Shown: piece by piece, positions 26,598-35,187 of the stretch
Layout: every line of letters begins with the position of its first letter
How positions within the stretch are numbered: the first letter of the stretch is position 1
From: CAYZJR01 sp964503045
GTDB taxonomy: Bacteria; Cyanobacteriota; Vampirovibrionia; Obscuribacterales; Obscuribacteraceae
Length of the DNA: 64,000 bases
Assembly: GCA_964503045.1 (NCBI GenBank)
Contig: CAZCZI010000012.1
Location: forward strand, 77,965 to 141,964
Direction: 5' to 3'
Translations under genes and position numbers: made by a program
The notes under the pieces: generated by a model
The model's input: only the letters and a program-made list of their open reading frames with translations
Database searches by the model: none
What the model was told of the DNA's origin: nothing

Positions 26598-27686
26598 TTA
26601 GCGTTTCTTCGATTTCTTCGCAGCAGTTCCGGTGGTTTTCTTTTTGGGTGTCGGTTTGGATTTCTTGCCAGAGTCTGCCTTTTCAAAGTCTTCGTCATCG
26701 GCGGCGCTATCATCTTCGAGGTCCGCAGCTGTCAAACCTTGCAGCAGCTTCTGAATTGCCACGTCGCGGGTGCTGGGATCGTTCATCACTTTTTCGATTG
26801 TTTCAGCCATGGTATCTCCAATCCAATCAAGCGCGCCCTTTGTGCTTTGCCATTGGTAACCGTATTGCATGACGTAAGCAGCTGCCTCGGACTCACCGCC
26901 CAGCTCCACGAAATCAGGTTCACCATCTGGTAGGTCTACCAGACCAGCCATGTATTGAAGAACAAATGGGTTCAAATCGATTGCACGTTGCAATGCCGCA
27001 TTCGCTTTTTTAGAGGCTCCCGTTTTGAACAGGTAGAGCGCGCGCGTGAAATTGATCCATGCAGACGGCTCTTCTTGGCACTCTTTGAGCAGGGCCTCCA
27101 GTTCACTAAATCGTTCGGACTGCAAAAGGCATGGCGCTAAGGAAAAGCGTGCAGCTTGGTGATCTTCCGGATTGAGCTTGAGCAGTTTCTCGTAAAGTCC
27201 AATCGCACCATCGAAATCTCCACTCAACTCGAGGCAGTTGGCGAGCGCTTGCAGAACGAGCAAATATGACTGAATCTCAGCAACATCCCAGTAATACTTC
27301 GAATCAAGATCTTGCGCAAAATGGCGGATCATTTTTTCTCCCGCCTTCACTCCCTGACGGAACATCTTTATGGCGTCATCAAGGGTGGTGCTATCTTGAG
27401 CAAGCAAAACGTACGCCTCAACGCACATATCGCACGTATCGAGTGCATCCTTGGCGTACTTGGTGCGCTTCTTGCCCGAGGTGTCGTTGGCTTGTTCGAT
27501 GTATTCTTGGGCTGCATTCCAATCAGAGCAATCAGCAAACGCACGCGCTACAGACTCGACTGTTGCATGCTGTGTCCGCTTGCGCTCTTTTCCCGATTCC
27601 CGCTCGATCAGAGAAACAGATGATTTCTTGCTTGTTTGACCGCTGCTTTGCTTTTTGTTCTGGTTGCGAACGTCTTTGTTTTTCAT
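26598..27686 (-). CDS. TPR protein resembling the ST7 family
   Basis: A 362-residue cytoplasmic protein. The first 40 residues are basic and Ser-rich. Helical repeats follow, with VEAYVLLAQDSTTLDDAIKM and GDFDGAIGLYEKLLKLNPED as clear TPR units, and the late stretch YGYQWQSTKGALDWIGDTM is typical of bacterial proteins related to ST7. The C-terminus is acidic, then Lys/Thr-rich (KSKPTPKKKTTG). It probably mediates protein binding; no enzyme motif is seen. ATG 27686 has AGG 8 bases upstream. Confidence 0.8.
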   Translation of the reverse strand: MKNKDVRNQNKKQSSGQTSKKSSVSLIERESGKERKRTQHATVESVARAFADCSDWNAAQEYIEQANDTSGKKRTKYAKDALDTCDMCVEAYVLLAQDSTTLDDAIKMFRQGVKAGEKMIRHFAQDLDSKYYWDVAEIQSYLLVLQALANCLELSGDFDGAIGLYEKLLKLNPEDHQAARFSLAPCLLQSERFSELEALLKECQEEPSAWINFTRALYLFKTGASKKANAALQRAIDLNPFVLQYMAGLVDLPDGEPDFVELGGESEAAAYVMQYGYQWQSTKGALDWIGDTMAETIEKVMNDPSTRDVAIQKLLQGLTAADLEDDSAADDEDFEKADSGKKSKPTPKKKTTGTAAKKSKKR

Positions 27687-27761
27687 CGTCAAGCCTGCGT
27701 TTTGCTGTCACAAACCGCCCATTCTACAACTGATCGATTGAAAAGAGGCTCCCAACAGGCT

Positions 27762-28289
27762 CTACTTAGAGGCGTGTGCTTCCGAGATTTGCTTCACCTT
27801 TTGAAGACGCTCTTTGACACCCTTGAGCGTTTGCGTGTTGGTGACTTGCTTGAGAAAGGGAATCGGAAAATCCAGCTCGATTCTCGAACTCAACTGCACA
27901 TCAGTACTCTTCCCATCGGCAGCCGGAGTGAGAGACCACATTCCTTCGAAGCACTTGAATTTGTCCGAGTGTAACATGTGATACTCAACAGATTTGCACG
28001 GAGTGTAGTTTTCTTGATAGGTGCACTTCGCTTTGCCGACAAATGGCAAATCTTGGAACGTCTCCTCGAGAACCGCTTGCTCACCGGTTTTCTCGAGCTC
28101 CTTTACTTGATTGGGCGTGGCCTTGCGCAGTCCCAAAATGGTGTCGTAAATGACTTCTGGAGGAGCCTCAATGGTCAAATTGGAAGAGACTCCCTCACCA
28201 CCCTTTTTAGCCTTCGCCAAGCAACTCGTTGTCGCAAACGAAACTGAAAGCAAGGTAGTAAGTAGCACCGTAAAAAGCTTCCGCATCAT
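27762..28289 (-). CDS. Secreted SRPBCC (START-like) domain protein
   Basis: A 175-residue protein with a signal peptide (KLFTVLLTTLLSVSFATTSCLA). It has a single domain with the START/polyketide-cyclase pattern: an N-terminal strand SSNLTIEAPPEVIYDTI, central strands around CKSVEYHML and FEGMWSLTPAADGKSTDVQL, and a long C-terminal helix (NTQTLKGVKERLQKV). Such domains hold hydrophobic ligands in a deep cavity. A lipobox is possible at TTSC. GAGG lies 3 bases before the first of two ATGs. Ligand unknown. Confidence 0.7.
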   Translation of the reverse strand: MMRKLFTVLLTTLLSVSFATTSCLAKAKKGGEGVSSNLTIEAPPEVIYDTILGLRKATPNQVKELEKTGEQAVLEETFQDLPFVGKAKCTYQENYTPCKSVEYHMLHSDKFKCFEGMWSLTPAADGKSTDVQLSSRIELDFPIPFLKQVTNTQTLKGVKERLQKVKQISEAHASK

Positions 28290-28375
28290 TACCTCATCAA
28301 GCGGTTCATAAGTACCGGTTTCATTGGAGTTGTGTAGTTTACAAGCAAGTTGAGGGACCGTCCTCGAAATCAGTT

Positions 28376-28591
28376 TTATCTACCACGCAGACACTTGGCA
28401 ACGTGCGATTTGCGTTCGATTGCGCGATCACACCAGAGCGATAAGAGGTGCACATACACAGAGAGCATCGTGACATCATAAAGAAGCTTTCCAAGAGGCA
28501 TAAATTTGTAAGGTTCACCTCGCTGGAAACGTAAAAGGAAGCGAAAGCTCCATTTAACTGCAAGCTTTGTCAGCGCAAAGGGTTTGACCAT
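28376..28591 (-). CDS. Possible small protein, unrecognised
   Basis: A 71-codon frame in an otherwise empty 417-base gap. ATG 28591 is preceded by GGAGAG at very short spacing. The sequence looks protein-like, with FRFLLRFQRGEPYKFMPLG, a hydrophobic stretch (TMLSVYVHLLSLW) and a basic end. No family is recognised. It could be a real small membrane-associated protein, a gene fragment, or chance. Confidence 0.3.
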   Translation of the reverse strand: MVKPFALTKLAVKWSFRFLLRFQRGEPYKFMPLGKLLYDVTMLSVYVHLLSLWCDRAIERKSHVAKCLRGR

Positions 28592-28646
28592 CTCTCCGGT
28601 GTCGCTTGGTCTCAATTACTTGACGCCATCTGCCCACTTTTTAGAA

Positions 28647-28716
28647 GGGGCGAAATCAAGCACTGGGCAAATTCAAGCAAGCGCCAAATTCAAGCAAGGG
28701 GCAAATTCAAGCCACC
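28647..28716. repeat. 16-18 bp tandem repeat x 4
   Basis: Units of GGGCAAATTCAAGCAAG in tandem; the last one overlaps the stop codon of the leftward acetyltransferase gene (28707-28709). Confidence 0.8.
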
Positions 28717-29297
28717 GGTGTCTTCAAATAATCAGCAAAATCGGGCAGCTTTGAAAATCTTTCAAACCAGATAGGAGGTTCAGGGGGGTTCTTTGAATCT
28801 TTGGCGGAAGTATTGAGTTCCAGCTGCCAGCGGCAAACATCTACCCACCTGCCCATTTTGAAGCCGACATCCTTAAAGGTTCCTACTTTTATAAAGCCCA
28901 TCGACTCATGCAACGCCACACTGCTTTCATTGGGCAATGAAGCACCCGCCACCACCTGATAGAATCCTTGCGCCTGCAGAATCGAAAACAAACACGCGTA
29001 GAGCTTGCGACCAATGCCGCGCCCGCGGTAGTTCTCAGCTAGGTAAATTGACGATTCGACAGTCCATTGATACGCCTTGCGAGAACCGTATTCATGCGCG
29101 TACACATATCCCGCTATCTTCTGCCCATCCTGCATTACCAACCACGGCCACTTCTCGAGCACATGGCTGATTCGATGAGACATTTCAGATAGTGATGGAA
29201 CCTCAATTTCAAATGTCACAATTGAACTTTCGATGAAAGGTGCATAAATTGAAAGCACTTGATCGGCATCATCGGCAGTGGCAACCCGAATGTCCAT
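28707..29297 (-). CDS. GNAT acetyltransferase of the phosphinothricin / methionine sulfoximine type
   Basis: A 196-residue enzyme of the PAT/Bar family, which N-acetylates glutamate-analogue inhibitors of glutamine synthetase such as phosphinothricin or methionine sulfoximine, or acts on related amino acids. Characteristic parts are IRVATADDADQVLSIYAPFI, the acetyl-CoA loop LAENYRGRGIGRKLYACL, and SVALHESMGFIKVGTFKDVG with FKMGRWVDVCRWQ. It is the last gene of an operon with a glutamine-synthetase-like gene and an amidohydrolase, which suits a glutamate-analogue substrate. ATG 29297 is preferred over the TTG at 29303. Confidence 0.85.
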   Translation of the reverse strand: MDIRVATADDADQVLSIYAPFIESSIVTFEIEVPSLSEMSHRISHVLEKWPWLVMQDGQKIAGYVYAHEYGSRKAYQWTVESSIYLAENYRGRGIGRKLYACLFSILQAQGFYQVVAGASLPNESSVALHESMGFIKVGTFKDVGFKMGRWVDVCRWQLELNTSAKDSKNPPEPPIWFERFSKLPDFADYLKTPVA

Positions 29298-29303
29298 GTC
29301 CAA

Positions 29304-30455
29304 TTATGCCAATCCATCGAGCTTGTAGAGAGAGCGCGCATTCGCGTGCAAGATTCGCGCTGCGATACGCATCGCTTCTTCTTCATCGATTGATCCATAT
29401 TTGACCAAATCACCAAGAGCGCGCTCTAGCCCACGTCTCATCGAAAATGCGGCGAACCAATGAGATTCGGGAACACTATGCCCATCGGTTCCCCCTAAAA
29501 GCTTGGTAAATGGCGCAACCGAGAGGGCCTCAGTGAAGAGCCTGTGAGCTTGACTGCTAACCAGGCTGACCGCCAGGGACAAGTCAAAATAGACGGTTGG
29601 ATAAAGAGAGGCCAGGTAAGCGCTCTCGTTGACGTAGGGGAAACAGTGCAACAAGACAAATTGAGTTTTGCCGAATCTGCGAGAACTGAAGACGTCTCGA
29701 AGCAATAGGGGGTTTGCATCGAGTAGATCAGCATCATCATCTCCGATGCCGGAATGCACTTGCACCGGCAAGCCAAAGGCAGCTGCAACTTCGAATGATT
29801 CCAGCAAGAAGTAGTGATAGAGCGGTCCTCGGTAGATACGCGCTTTTCCGGTTTTGGTAATAGAGCGCATTACTTCAGACTTGGCTCGATCGAAGTCATT
29901 CTTGGCTTGATCTGCTGATACTACATCCAGTGCCAGCCCTCCGCGATAGGCGGCAATCGTTTTCAAAGCGACGGTTTTGACAGAACCCGCGGCAACCAGC
30001 AGTTTGTGAAAAGCATTGCGCAGCTCCGTGAAGGAATTGGCTTCTTCGATGGACTGTTCGAGCATGTGCTCGATACGGCATGCTCTGAAGATGGGACGTC
30101 CTGAGAGTTCGGAGAGTTTTCTGAGGCTCAACATTTCCTCGGGCTTGTAGCCGTCATCAACGATCAAAGCTCCAATTGATGCTGCATCCCACAAGCGTTG
30201 TATGTATTCGTGTTGAGTAAGTTCTGCTCTGAAATCCAGAATTCTGCCTTCACCCTTGATACCAAGCACTTTTCCGAGGCGGTTGATCAGTTCTATAAAG
30301 TGCAGGCTTGAAGGGACGTGATGCTCCAGCATCTCGGCAGAGCGGGTTTCCGTGAAAGCACCGCGAAAGGCAAGAGCATCGATTTGCATGTGACCTTTCA
30401 AGATCGAATGCGCATGATTATCAATCAAGATTATTTTTGAAAGGTCGATCGCCAT
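29304..30455 (-). CDS. Amidohydrolase (FluG N-terminal-like)
   Basis: A 383-residue TIM-barrel hydrolase. The N-terminus IILIDNHAHSILKGH carries the metal-binding HxH, QVHSGIGDDDADLLDANPLL holds a central metal histidine, VLLHCFPY a second one, and LLGGTDGHSVPESHWFAA the late aspartate. This order matches the amidohydrolase_2 group found fused to a glutamine-synthetase domain in fungal FluG. Here the partner is the separate gene 19 bases upstream. It may hydrolyse a gamma-glutamyl compound. ATG 30455 with GAGG just upstream is chosen. Confidence 0.8.
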   Translation of the reverse strand: MAIDLSKIILIDNHAHSILKGHMQIDALAFRGAFTETRSAEMLEHHVPSSLHFIELINRLGKVLGIKGEGRILDFRAELTQHEYIQRLWDAASIGALIVDDGYKPEEMLSLRKLSELSGRPIFRACRIEHMLEQSIEEANSFTELRNAFHKLLVAAGSVKTVALKTIAAYRGGLALDVVSADQAKNDFDRAKSEVMRSITKTGKARIYRGPLYHYFLLESFEVAAAFGLPVQVHSGIGDDDADLLDANPLLLRDVFSSRRFGKTQFVLLHCFPYVNESAYLASLYPTVYFDLSLAVSLVSSQAHRLFTEALSVAPFTKLLGGTDGHSVPESHWFAAFSMRRGLERALGDLVKYGSIDEEEAMRIAARILHANARSLYKLDGLA

Positions 30456-30474
30456 AAGTCCTCGTGTTTGGTCG

Positions 30475-31821
30475 TTAGAAGCGTGCGCGGTGATAACTAG
30501 TTTCGAAATCGGCATCGTGAGCAAATGCTGAAACCTCTGATGTCTTCACGGAAATGAACGTGTTGGCCATATCGTTTCCGAGCGCCTGCATGAGGTACAC
30601 GTCTGTCTCGAGTTCTACGAGAGCTTCGTGCAGAGTTGTGGGCAGGCGGGTAATACCTTGTTTGATGCGCTCCTCTTCGGTCATTGTTTGCGGGTCTACG
30701 GTCACGGCAACCGGTGGTTTCATTGACTTGCGCACTCCATCTAATCCGCAAGCGATCACTGCTGCCATTGCTAAGTAGGGATTGCAGCTGCTGTCAACAC
30801 ACTTGATCTCGATGTTGGTCGACTCTTTTTCTTTGCCCCAATAAACGGTAGGAACACGTACCGCCGCCTCTCGATTTTCATATCCCCAACATACGTAGGC
30901 GGAGCTCCAACTGCCGGGTTTCAGCCGGCGATACGAATTTACAGATGGACAAGTCAGGCTTACCAAGGCCGGCAAATGAAGGAGAATACCGGCGACAAAC
31001 TGTTTGCCGAACTCGCTCATTTGAGAATCGCCTTGAAAGAGGTTCTTTTCTTGATTGACGTCCCAACAAGAAAGGTGCAGATGGCACCCGTTGCCTGCTT
31101 GATCCTTGAATGGCTTTGGTGCAAGTGACGCTTCCCAGCCCATCTCTTGCGCAACACCTTTGAGTGTTTCGCGGTACATGATATGGCGGTCACAAGCCTT
31201 TAAAGCATCTGCATGCGCGATGCTCAATTCGTGCTGCCCGGCACCAAGTTCGGGATAATACTGTTCGACTTTGAGACCTTGCCGCTCGAGGCACTCGGCA
31301 AATCTATTTATGAAACGTGCTCCTCGATTCATCCCTTCGGTAGAAAAACACAAGCTCCTGTCGATTGGCTTGAATTGACCGTCTGCATCTGTTCCCAAAG
31401 AAAATTCCGGCTCGAAGGCTGCTTGAATTACCACGCCCATCGAACGAGCGGTTTCGATTTGTGCTTTTAGAAAAGAACGCGGGCAAAGGTTCCATGGCGT
31501 TTTATCAAGCTGAATCAGGTCACAGATGACGGAAGCCGTCGCGTCGACATAGGGCAGAACGGAGAAAGTGGCGAGATCGGGAATCAGTCGAACTTCACCG
31601 GTTGCACCAAGTCCGGTATCAGGCTGCATCTGATCCAGCATGTTCATCGCCATCATTCCCTTGACGAGTCCGATGCCAGTAGAAAGCCGATCTTTGAGCG
31701 TCGAAAGACTGGTCGCCTTTCCTCTTATCATGCTTGAGGTATCGCAATACAGAAAGCGAACTAACGCCGAGCCTGACGCGCGCGCCAACTCGACTGCTTC
31801 TTCTATCGATTTAGGCGCCAT
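30475..31821 (-). CDS. Glutamine synthetase-like ligase
   Basis: A 448-residue protein of the GS superfamily. The beta-grasp N-terminus has VRFLYCDTSSMIRGKA. The catalytic part has EPEFSLG, PELGAGQHELSIAHADALKA (Glu ligands of the metal sites), AGNGCHLHLSCWD, the ATP-site region and NPYLAMAAVIACGLDG. The substrate-arginine region reads ENREAAVRVPTVYW. Its closeness to an amidohydrolase and a PAT-type acetyltransferase suggests a gamma-glutamyl-amine ligase (GlnT/PuuA/FluG-like) rather than the housekeeping GlnA, but the sequence alone does not settle it. It is the first gene of the operon. Confidence 0.85.
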   Translation of the reverse strand: MAPKSIEEAVELARASGSALVRFLYCDTSSMIRGKATSLSTLKDRLSTGIGLVKGMMAMNMLDQMQPDTGLGATGEVRLIPDLATFSVLPYVDATASVICDLIQLDKTPWNLCPRSFLKAQIETARSMGVVIQAAFEPEFSLGTDADGQFKPIDRSLCFSTEGMNRGARFINRFAECLERQGLKVEQYYPELGAGQHELSIAHADALKACDRHIMYRETLKGVAQEMGWEASLAPKPFKDQAGNGCHLHLSCWDVNQEKNLFQGDSQMSEFGKQFVAGILLHLPALVSLTCPSVNSYRRLKPGSWSSAYVCWGYENREAAVRVPTVYWGKEKESTNIEIKCVDSSCNPYLAMAAVIACGLDGVRKSMKPPVAVTVDPQTMTEEERIKQGITRLPTTLHEALVELETDVYLMQALGNDMANTFISVKTSEVSAFAHDADFETSYHRARF

Positions 31822-31901
31822 CTCGGGTAGCTCTCCAAAACTGTCGAAAACAGTTGAGGATATTGAACCACACCGCTACAACCAGTCTCAAAAATAATTT
31901 T

Positions 31902-32240
31902 CTATGTTTCGGATCGCACCGTCACATAAACCAGAAGAATGAACACCGCCAGAAGCAACGCCATTACCGTTTTGAGAAGAAACCAAAGAACGTCGATTAT
32001 TACTTGAGGCATAAATGCGCTTATGACGCTCATAATCATTGGCATCACAATGAAGCTTGCCAAGCCTCCGGTTACGGTGCCAATCCACAGCCACTTTCTC
32101 AAAAGCAACCCATCACTCATCTGAGACAAAGCATGAATAGCTTCATCGTCTGAGCCGGCGCGCTTGAGTTCATAGGCGCGCAAACGGGTGACAAGGTCAC
32201 TTCGATACTCTTTGAGAGTTCTTCTAGTCATAAGTCCCAT
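31902..32240 (-). CDS. Small two-helix membrane protein
   Basis: A 112-residue protein (from ATG 32240; ATG 32231 and GTG 32279 are alternatives). A charged N-terminal half with a helical LKEYRSDLVTRLRAYELKRA segment is followed by two hydrophobic helices (about IGTVTGGLASFIVMPMIMSV and WFLLKTVMALLLAVFILLVY). The layout recalls small permease-chaperone-like or 2TM proteins, but I do not recognise a named family. It is divergent from the M48-like gene. Confidence 0.6.
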   Translation of the reverse strand: MGLMTRRTLKEYRSDLVTRLRAYELKRAGSDDEAIHALSQMSDGLLLRKWLWIGTVTGGLASFIVMPMIMSVISAFMPQVIIDVLWFLLKTVMALLLAVFILLVYVTVRSET

Positions 32241-32353
32241 ATTTGCATGTCTTTGATATTTGAGCAAAAAGGGGTCCACCGACCAGACGGGCTTATCAAG
32301 AAGGATTTCTTACGTTATATGAGATCGCAAGCAGGGAACAAGAGAAATGTAAA

Positions 32354-32914
32354 GTGTCCAATTCAATCAGGAAGATTATGCGAGCGTCGCGAATCCTGAA
32401 AATCTACTATGGTGTCACGTTCCTAATTGGACTTGTACTCACAGTTCCGTTGGCGTATCTCGTCAAAATCGACGAAATCGGCGGTAAGGGCGCTGCCGTT
32501 TTAATTCTTTCGTGGAACGCCCTTTTTGTTTTGCTTTTGCCCATGATATTGGACTGGGCCGAAAGTCGTTATCTGCAAGCACGATTCGTAGCTGTTGAAG
32601 AAGTCGCCAAAACAAATCCCGAATTGGCTCAATTAATTTCGGAACAGTGCGAAAAATTGTCGATACCTGGTTTGCGTTTTGCGGTCGTAGAGTCTGAAAC
32701 GGCTAATGATGAGCTTTTTGCTTACGGTCTATGGCGAGCTAATCCGAGGCTTGTGGTTCCTGGAAGTGTCCTTGCAAACACAGAGAAGAGTAAACTTTTG
32801 CCCAGCGTCGAGGCAGAACTGAACCGTTTCGCAAGCCAAGATCACACATTGCTGTTTATCTTGTTTGCGATCGTGCAAGTCATCGTGCAAAACATCATCG
32901 TTGCTGTGAAGTAG
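32354..32914 (+). CDS. M48 (HtpX-like) protein without zinc motif
   Basis: A 186-residue membrane protein with two N-terminal helices (residues 17-37 and 48-66). The segment RYLQARFVAVEEVAKTNPEL and IPGLRFAVVESETANDELFA then follow the pattern of M48 metallopeptidases. LVVPGSVLANTEKSKLLPSV leads to the place where HExxH should be; here it reads EAELNRFASQDH, so both zinc histidines are missing although the following DH-hydrophobic helix is kept. The usual downstream zinc glutamate domain is absent. I take it as a non-catalytic relative. The start could be GTG 32354 or ATG 32378. Confidence 0.55.
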   Translation: MSNSIRKIMRASRILKIYYGVTFLIGLVLTVPLAYLVKIDEIGGKGAAVLILSWNALFVLLLPMILDWAESRYLQARFVAVEEVAKTNPELAQLISEQCEKLSIPGLRFAVVESETANDELFAYGLWRANPRLVVPGSVLANTEKSKLLPSVEAELNRFASQDHTLLFILFAIVQVIVQNIIVAVK

Positions 32915-32923
32915 CGCTCAACT

Positions 32924-34495
32924 TCAAAAAAGCTCTTCTTCAAAAGCGCTGGCTCTAAACACATCGAAAGAGGCGGCGTCCTTCCACTCGTTTGGTCCGA
33001 AACCGGCCTTAATTGCGAGCTGAGCCAAAGTTTCATCCAAATCCCAGCCAAACTCGACGGCAACGTGGGGCAGAAATACGGATTGGCGCCCTTTGAGATA
33101 CATGATGATGCCGTCTTTGCCGAGAGTAATTTCAGAGAGCGATGACACCTTATGCGGTGGCGTCAAGACGTTGATTTCTATTTGAAGCTGTTTTACTTCG
33201 CTCGACTCGACCGGACGAAACCGATAGTCTCTAGAACAGGCGCCGACGGCATTCTCGATCACCGCTTGCAACAGCGGTTTTATTGGCCATATATAGCCGA
33301 TGCATCCCCTCAACTCCCTGTCGTGTTCAGTCTTCGATTGATCGGGACGCTTGAAGAGGGTGACGAAAGTTCCAAAATTCTCTTCCAAGACTTTACTTGT
33401 GGCTTTTAGGTTCAAGTCGCGCAGCGTCGGCGTTTTCTTATGCTTGGCAAAGAATTCGACGGTCTGTCTTGCCACTTTTAATAATATCGATTTGTCCTCT
33501 TCAGAAAGAACGCTCTCTACGTCTAAACTGCCTGCGGCATCGGATACGGGCCAGCCGTTATCAGCAGCGCTGGAGAATGCAAGCGCCATATATGTGACCG
33601 AATTCTGCTCGTCTTCCAAAATTGAGTCTCGGGAAGTTCTATAGTTGAGAAGCGTTCCCCGTGAGCCTTCAGGAAGCATTCCCAGAAGCACGGCACACGG
33701 ATAAAGTCCGCAGATAGTATCACCTGTGGTGTGATGGAAGTCGAGGAAACCATCAAGATCGCACTTCGAGAGATGTTGAAACGCCTGACCGTCCAGCTTC
33801 TTTATGCTCTTTTGAATGTCCTCTCGAAACGGCTGATACCCGTACCTCGGTCCAAAGTGAGTGAAGTCGGAGCTGACAATCACCAGGTCGTTCTTCTCGA
33901 TATACCCAAGCAAAAGGCGCGACACGAGCCGCACCTCAGCAGCATCAGCGAGGGTGCCGATGGCGATAGGAACTATCTTCGCATCCTCCATGTTCGGAGC
34001 CAACTTGATAAATGCCAACTGCATCTCGAGCGAATGCTCTCGTTTGTGCACTTCGGAAGATTCTTCAAAGAGCGGATAGCGGGCCAGCTCGTCGATAACC
34101 CGCCTGTCCAATTGAAGCTCACCAAGCGGCGTAACGAAGACATTCTCCGTCGGCAACGCCGCTCCATGAAATCCCACATAGTGACTTGGACCGAGCAAAA
34201 ACACACGATCGATCTTTCTGCCTTTGACGGAATCGAACGCAAAAGCCGCAGTCTGACCAGAAAAGATGTATCCCGCGTGTGGAGAGACGATCGCCAACAC
34301 GCAACCATCAATACTGGGGTTTTCGTCGATTACATCATCGGTTTTCTCGACCGGGATTCTATCTACTCTTTGCATAAACTGCTCGAGCTGCAGTCTCAGC
34401 TTGGCGGCATCAGCTTCATACCACTGCCCCGCGAAACGAGGTTGCCGCTTCTTTGGTGAAGCCGGAAACAACGATCGTCCCATGAAGTTTGCCAT
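32924..34495 (-). CDS. MEMO-AMMECR1 fusion (AmmeMemoRadiSam systems B + A)
   Basis: A 523-residue protein made of two families that usually occur as separate genes beside a radical SAM gene. Residues 20-305 are the MEMO1 domain (FAGQWYEADAAKLRLQL, VSPHAGYIFSGQTAAFAF, FLLGPSHYVGF, with the dioxygenase-like His residues). Residues 330-523 are AMMECR1 (ELRGCIGYIWPIKPLLQAV, VLTPPHKVSS, GFGPNEWKDA). The fusion order B then A suggests that they act in one step of the same modification. No radical SAM partner is seen in the window. The role of the system is not established. Confidence 0.88.
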   Translation of the reverse strand: MANFMGRSLFPASPKKRQPRFAGQWYEADAAKLRLQLEQFMQRVDRIPVEKTDDVIDENPSIDGCVLAIVSPHAGYIFSGQTAAFAFDSVKGRKIDRVFLLGPSHYVGFHGAALPTENVFVTPLGELQLDRRVIDELARYPLFEESSEVHKREHSLEMQLAFIKLAPNMEDAKIVPIAIGTLADAAEVRLVSRLLLGYIEKNDLVIVSSDFTHFGPRYGYQPFREDIQKSIKKLDGQAFQHLSKCDLDGFLDFHHTTGDTICGLYPCAVLLGMLPEGSRGTLLNYRTSRDSILEDEQNSVTYMALAFSSAADNGWPVSDAAGSLDVESVLSEEDKSILLKVARQTVEFFAKHKKTPTLRDLNLKATSKVLEENFGTFVTLFKRPDQSKTEHDRELRGCIGYIWPIKPLLQAVIENAVGACSRDYRFRPVESSEVKQLQIEINVLTPPHKVSSLSEITLGKDGIIMYLKGRQSVFLPHVAVEFGWDLDETLAQLAIKAGFGPNEWKDAASFDVFRASAFEEELF

Positions 34496-34582
34496 TCAGC
34501 TTTTGCCTCAAAAGTCCCACTACCTCACTACCCAAAACTAAGGACTTGGTTTCCGAAGAATTGTAGGCGACGTGTTCTACTT

Positions 34583-35092
34583 CTATTGACCGGCAGCAGG
34601 TTGAGCGATTATCGGATCCATTCTCATATTGATACCGCTTGAGCTGTCGTGTTGCGTGGAGGTTGAATCGAAAGTAAAGGTAATCTTTGCAGTCGGTGCA
34701 GTGCCTGAAGGAAGCGCCTCGAAAGGTTGTGCTTTGGTAAACGCCTCGTTAGCGGCTTCTTCTGCTTTAGCATTTTTCGGAGTGCTCGAAATATTTACAT
34801 CGGTTGTGCTTCCATCAGTTTGAATCACCGCCGTAATCACTACTCGATTCTTGCCATCCGGCAAGTTCCAGCCGGAATTCAATCTCGTTCTTATGCGATT
34901 GAGGTAGGCACCATACGCCGCGGAGTAATTCGGGCCCGGCGCCGGTTTTGCAGGCTGAACTTGCGGCTTCTTCGCCGGCGCGGCATTCACCGGCTGCCAG
35001 AAGAAAAACGTCCCAACTGTCCAAACCAATGAAACAAACAAGATGGTGAAACACAATATTGCCGAAACTTCCGATGCTTTCTTGCGATCCAT
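34583..35092 (-). CDS. TonB C-terminal-like protein
   Basis: A 169-residue membrane-anchored protein: an N-terminal helix (VSAILCFTILFVSLVWTVGTFFFW), a Pro/Lys/Ala-rich spacer (KKPQVQPAKPAPGPN), then a domain with YGAYLNRIRTRLNSGWNLPD and VVITAVIQTDGSTTDVNIS. That domain matches TonB/TolA C-termini, which contact outer-membrane partners. The length is short. The ATG has GGAG upstream. No ExbBD or TonB-dependent receptor gene is nearby. Confidence 0.75.
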   Translation of the reverse strand: MDRKKASEVSAILCFTILFVSLVWTVGTFFFWQPVNAAPAKKPQVQPAKPAPGPNYSAAYGAYLNRIRTRLNSGWNLPDGKNRVVITAVIQTDGSTTDVNISSTPKNAKAEEAANEAFTKAQPFEALPSGTAPTAKITFTFDSTSTQHDSSSGINMRMDPIIAQPAAGQ

Positions 35093-35187
35093 ATCCCATC
35101 TCCAAGTAGATTTCGATTTCGACTGATCTCAATTATAGAGAATCAAATCGCCCCGTTCTACTTCTTACCGTCATATTGGAGGCAGAC

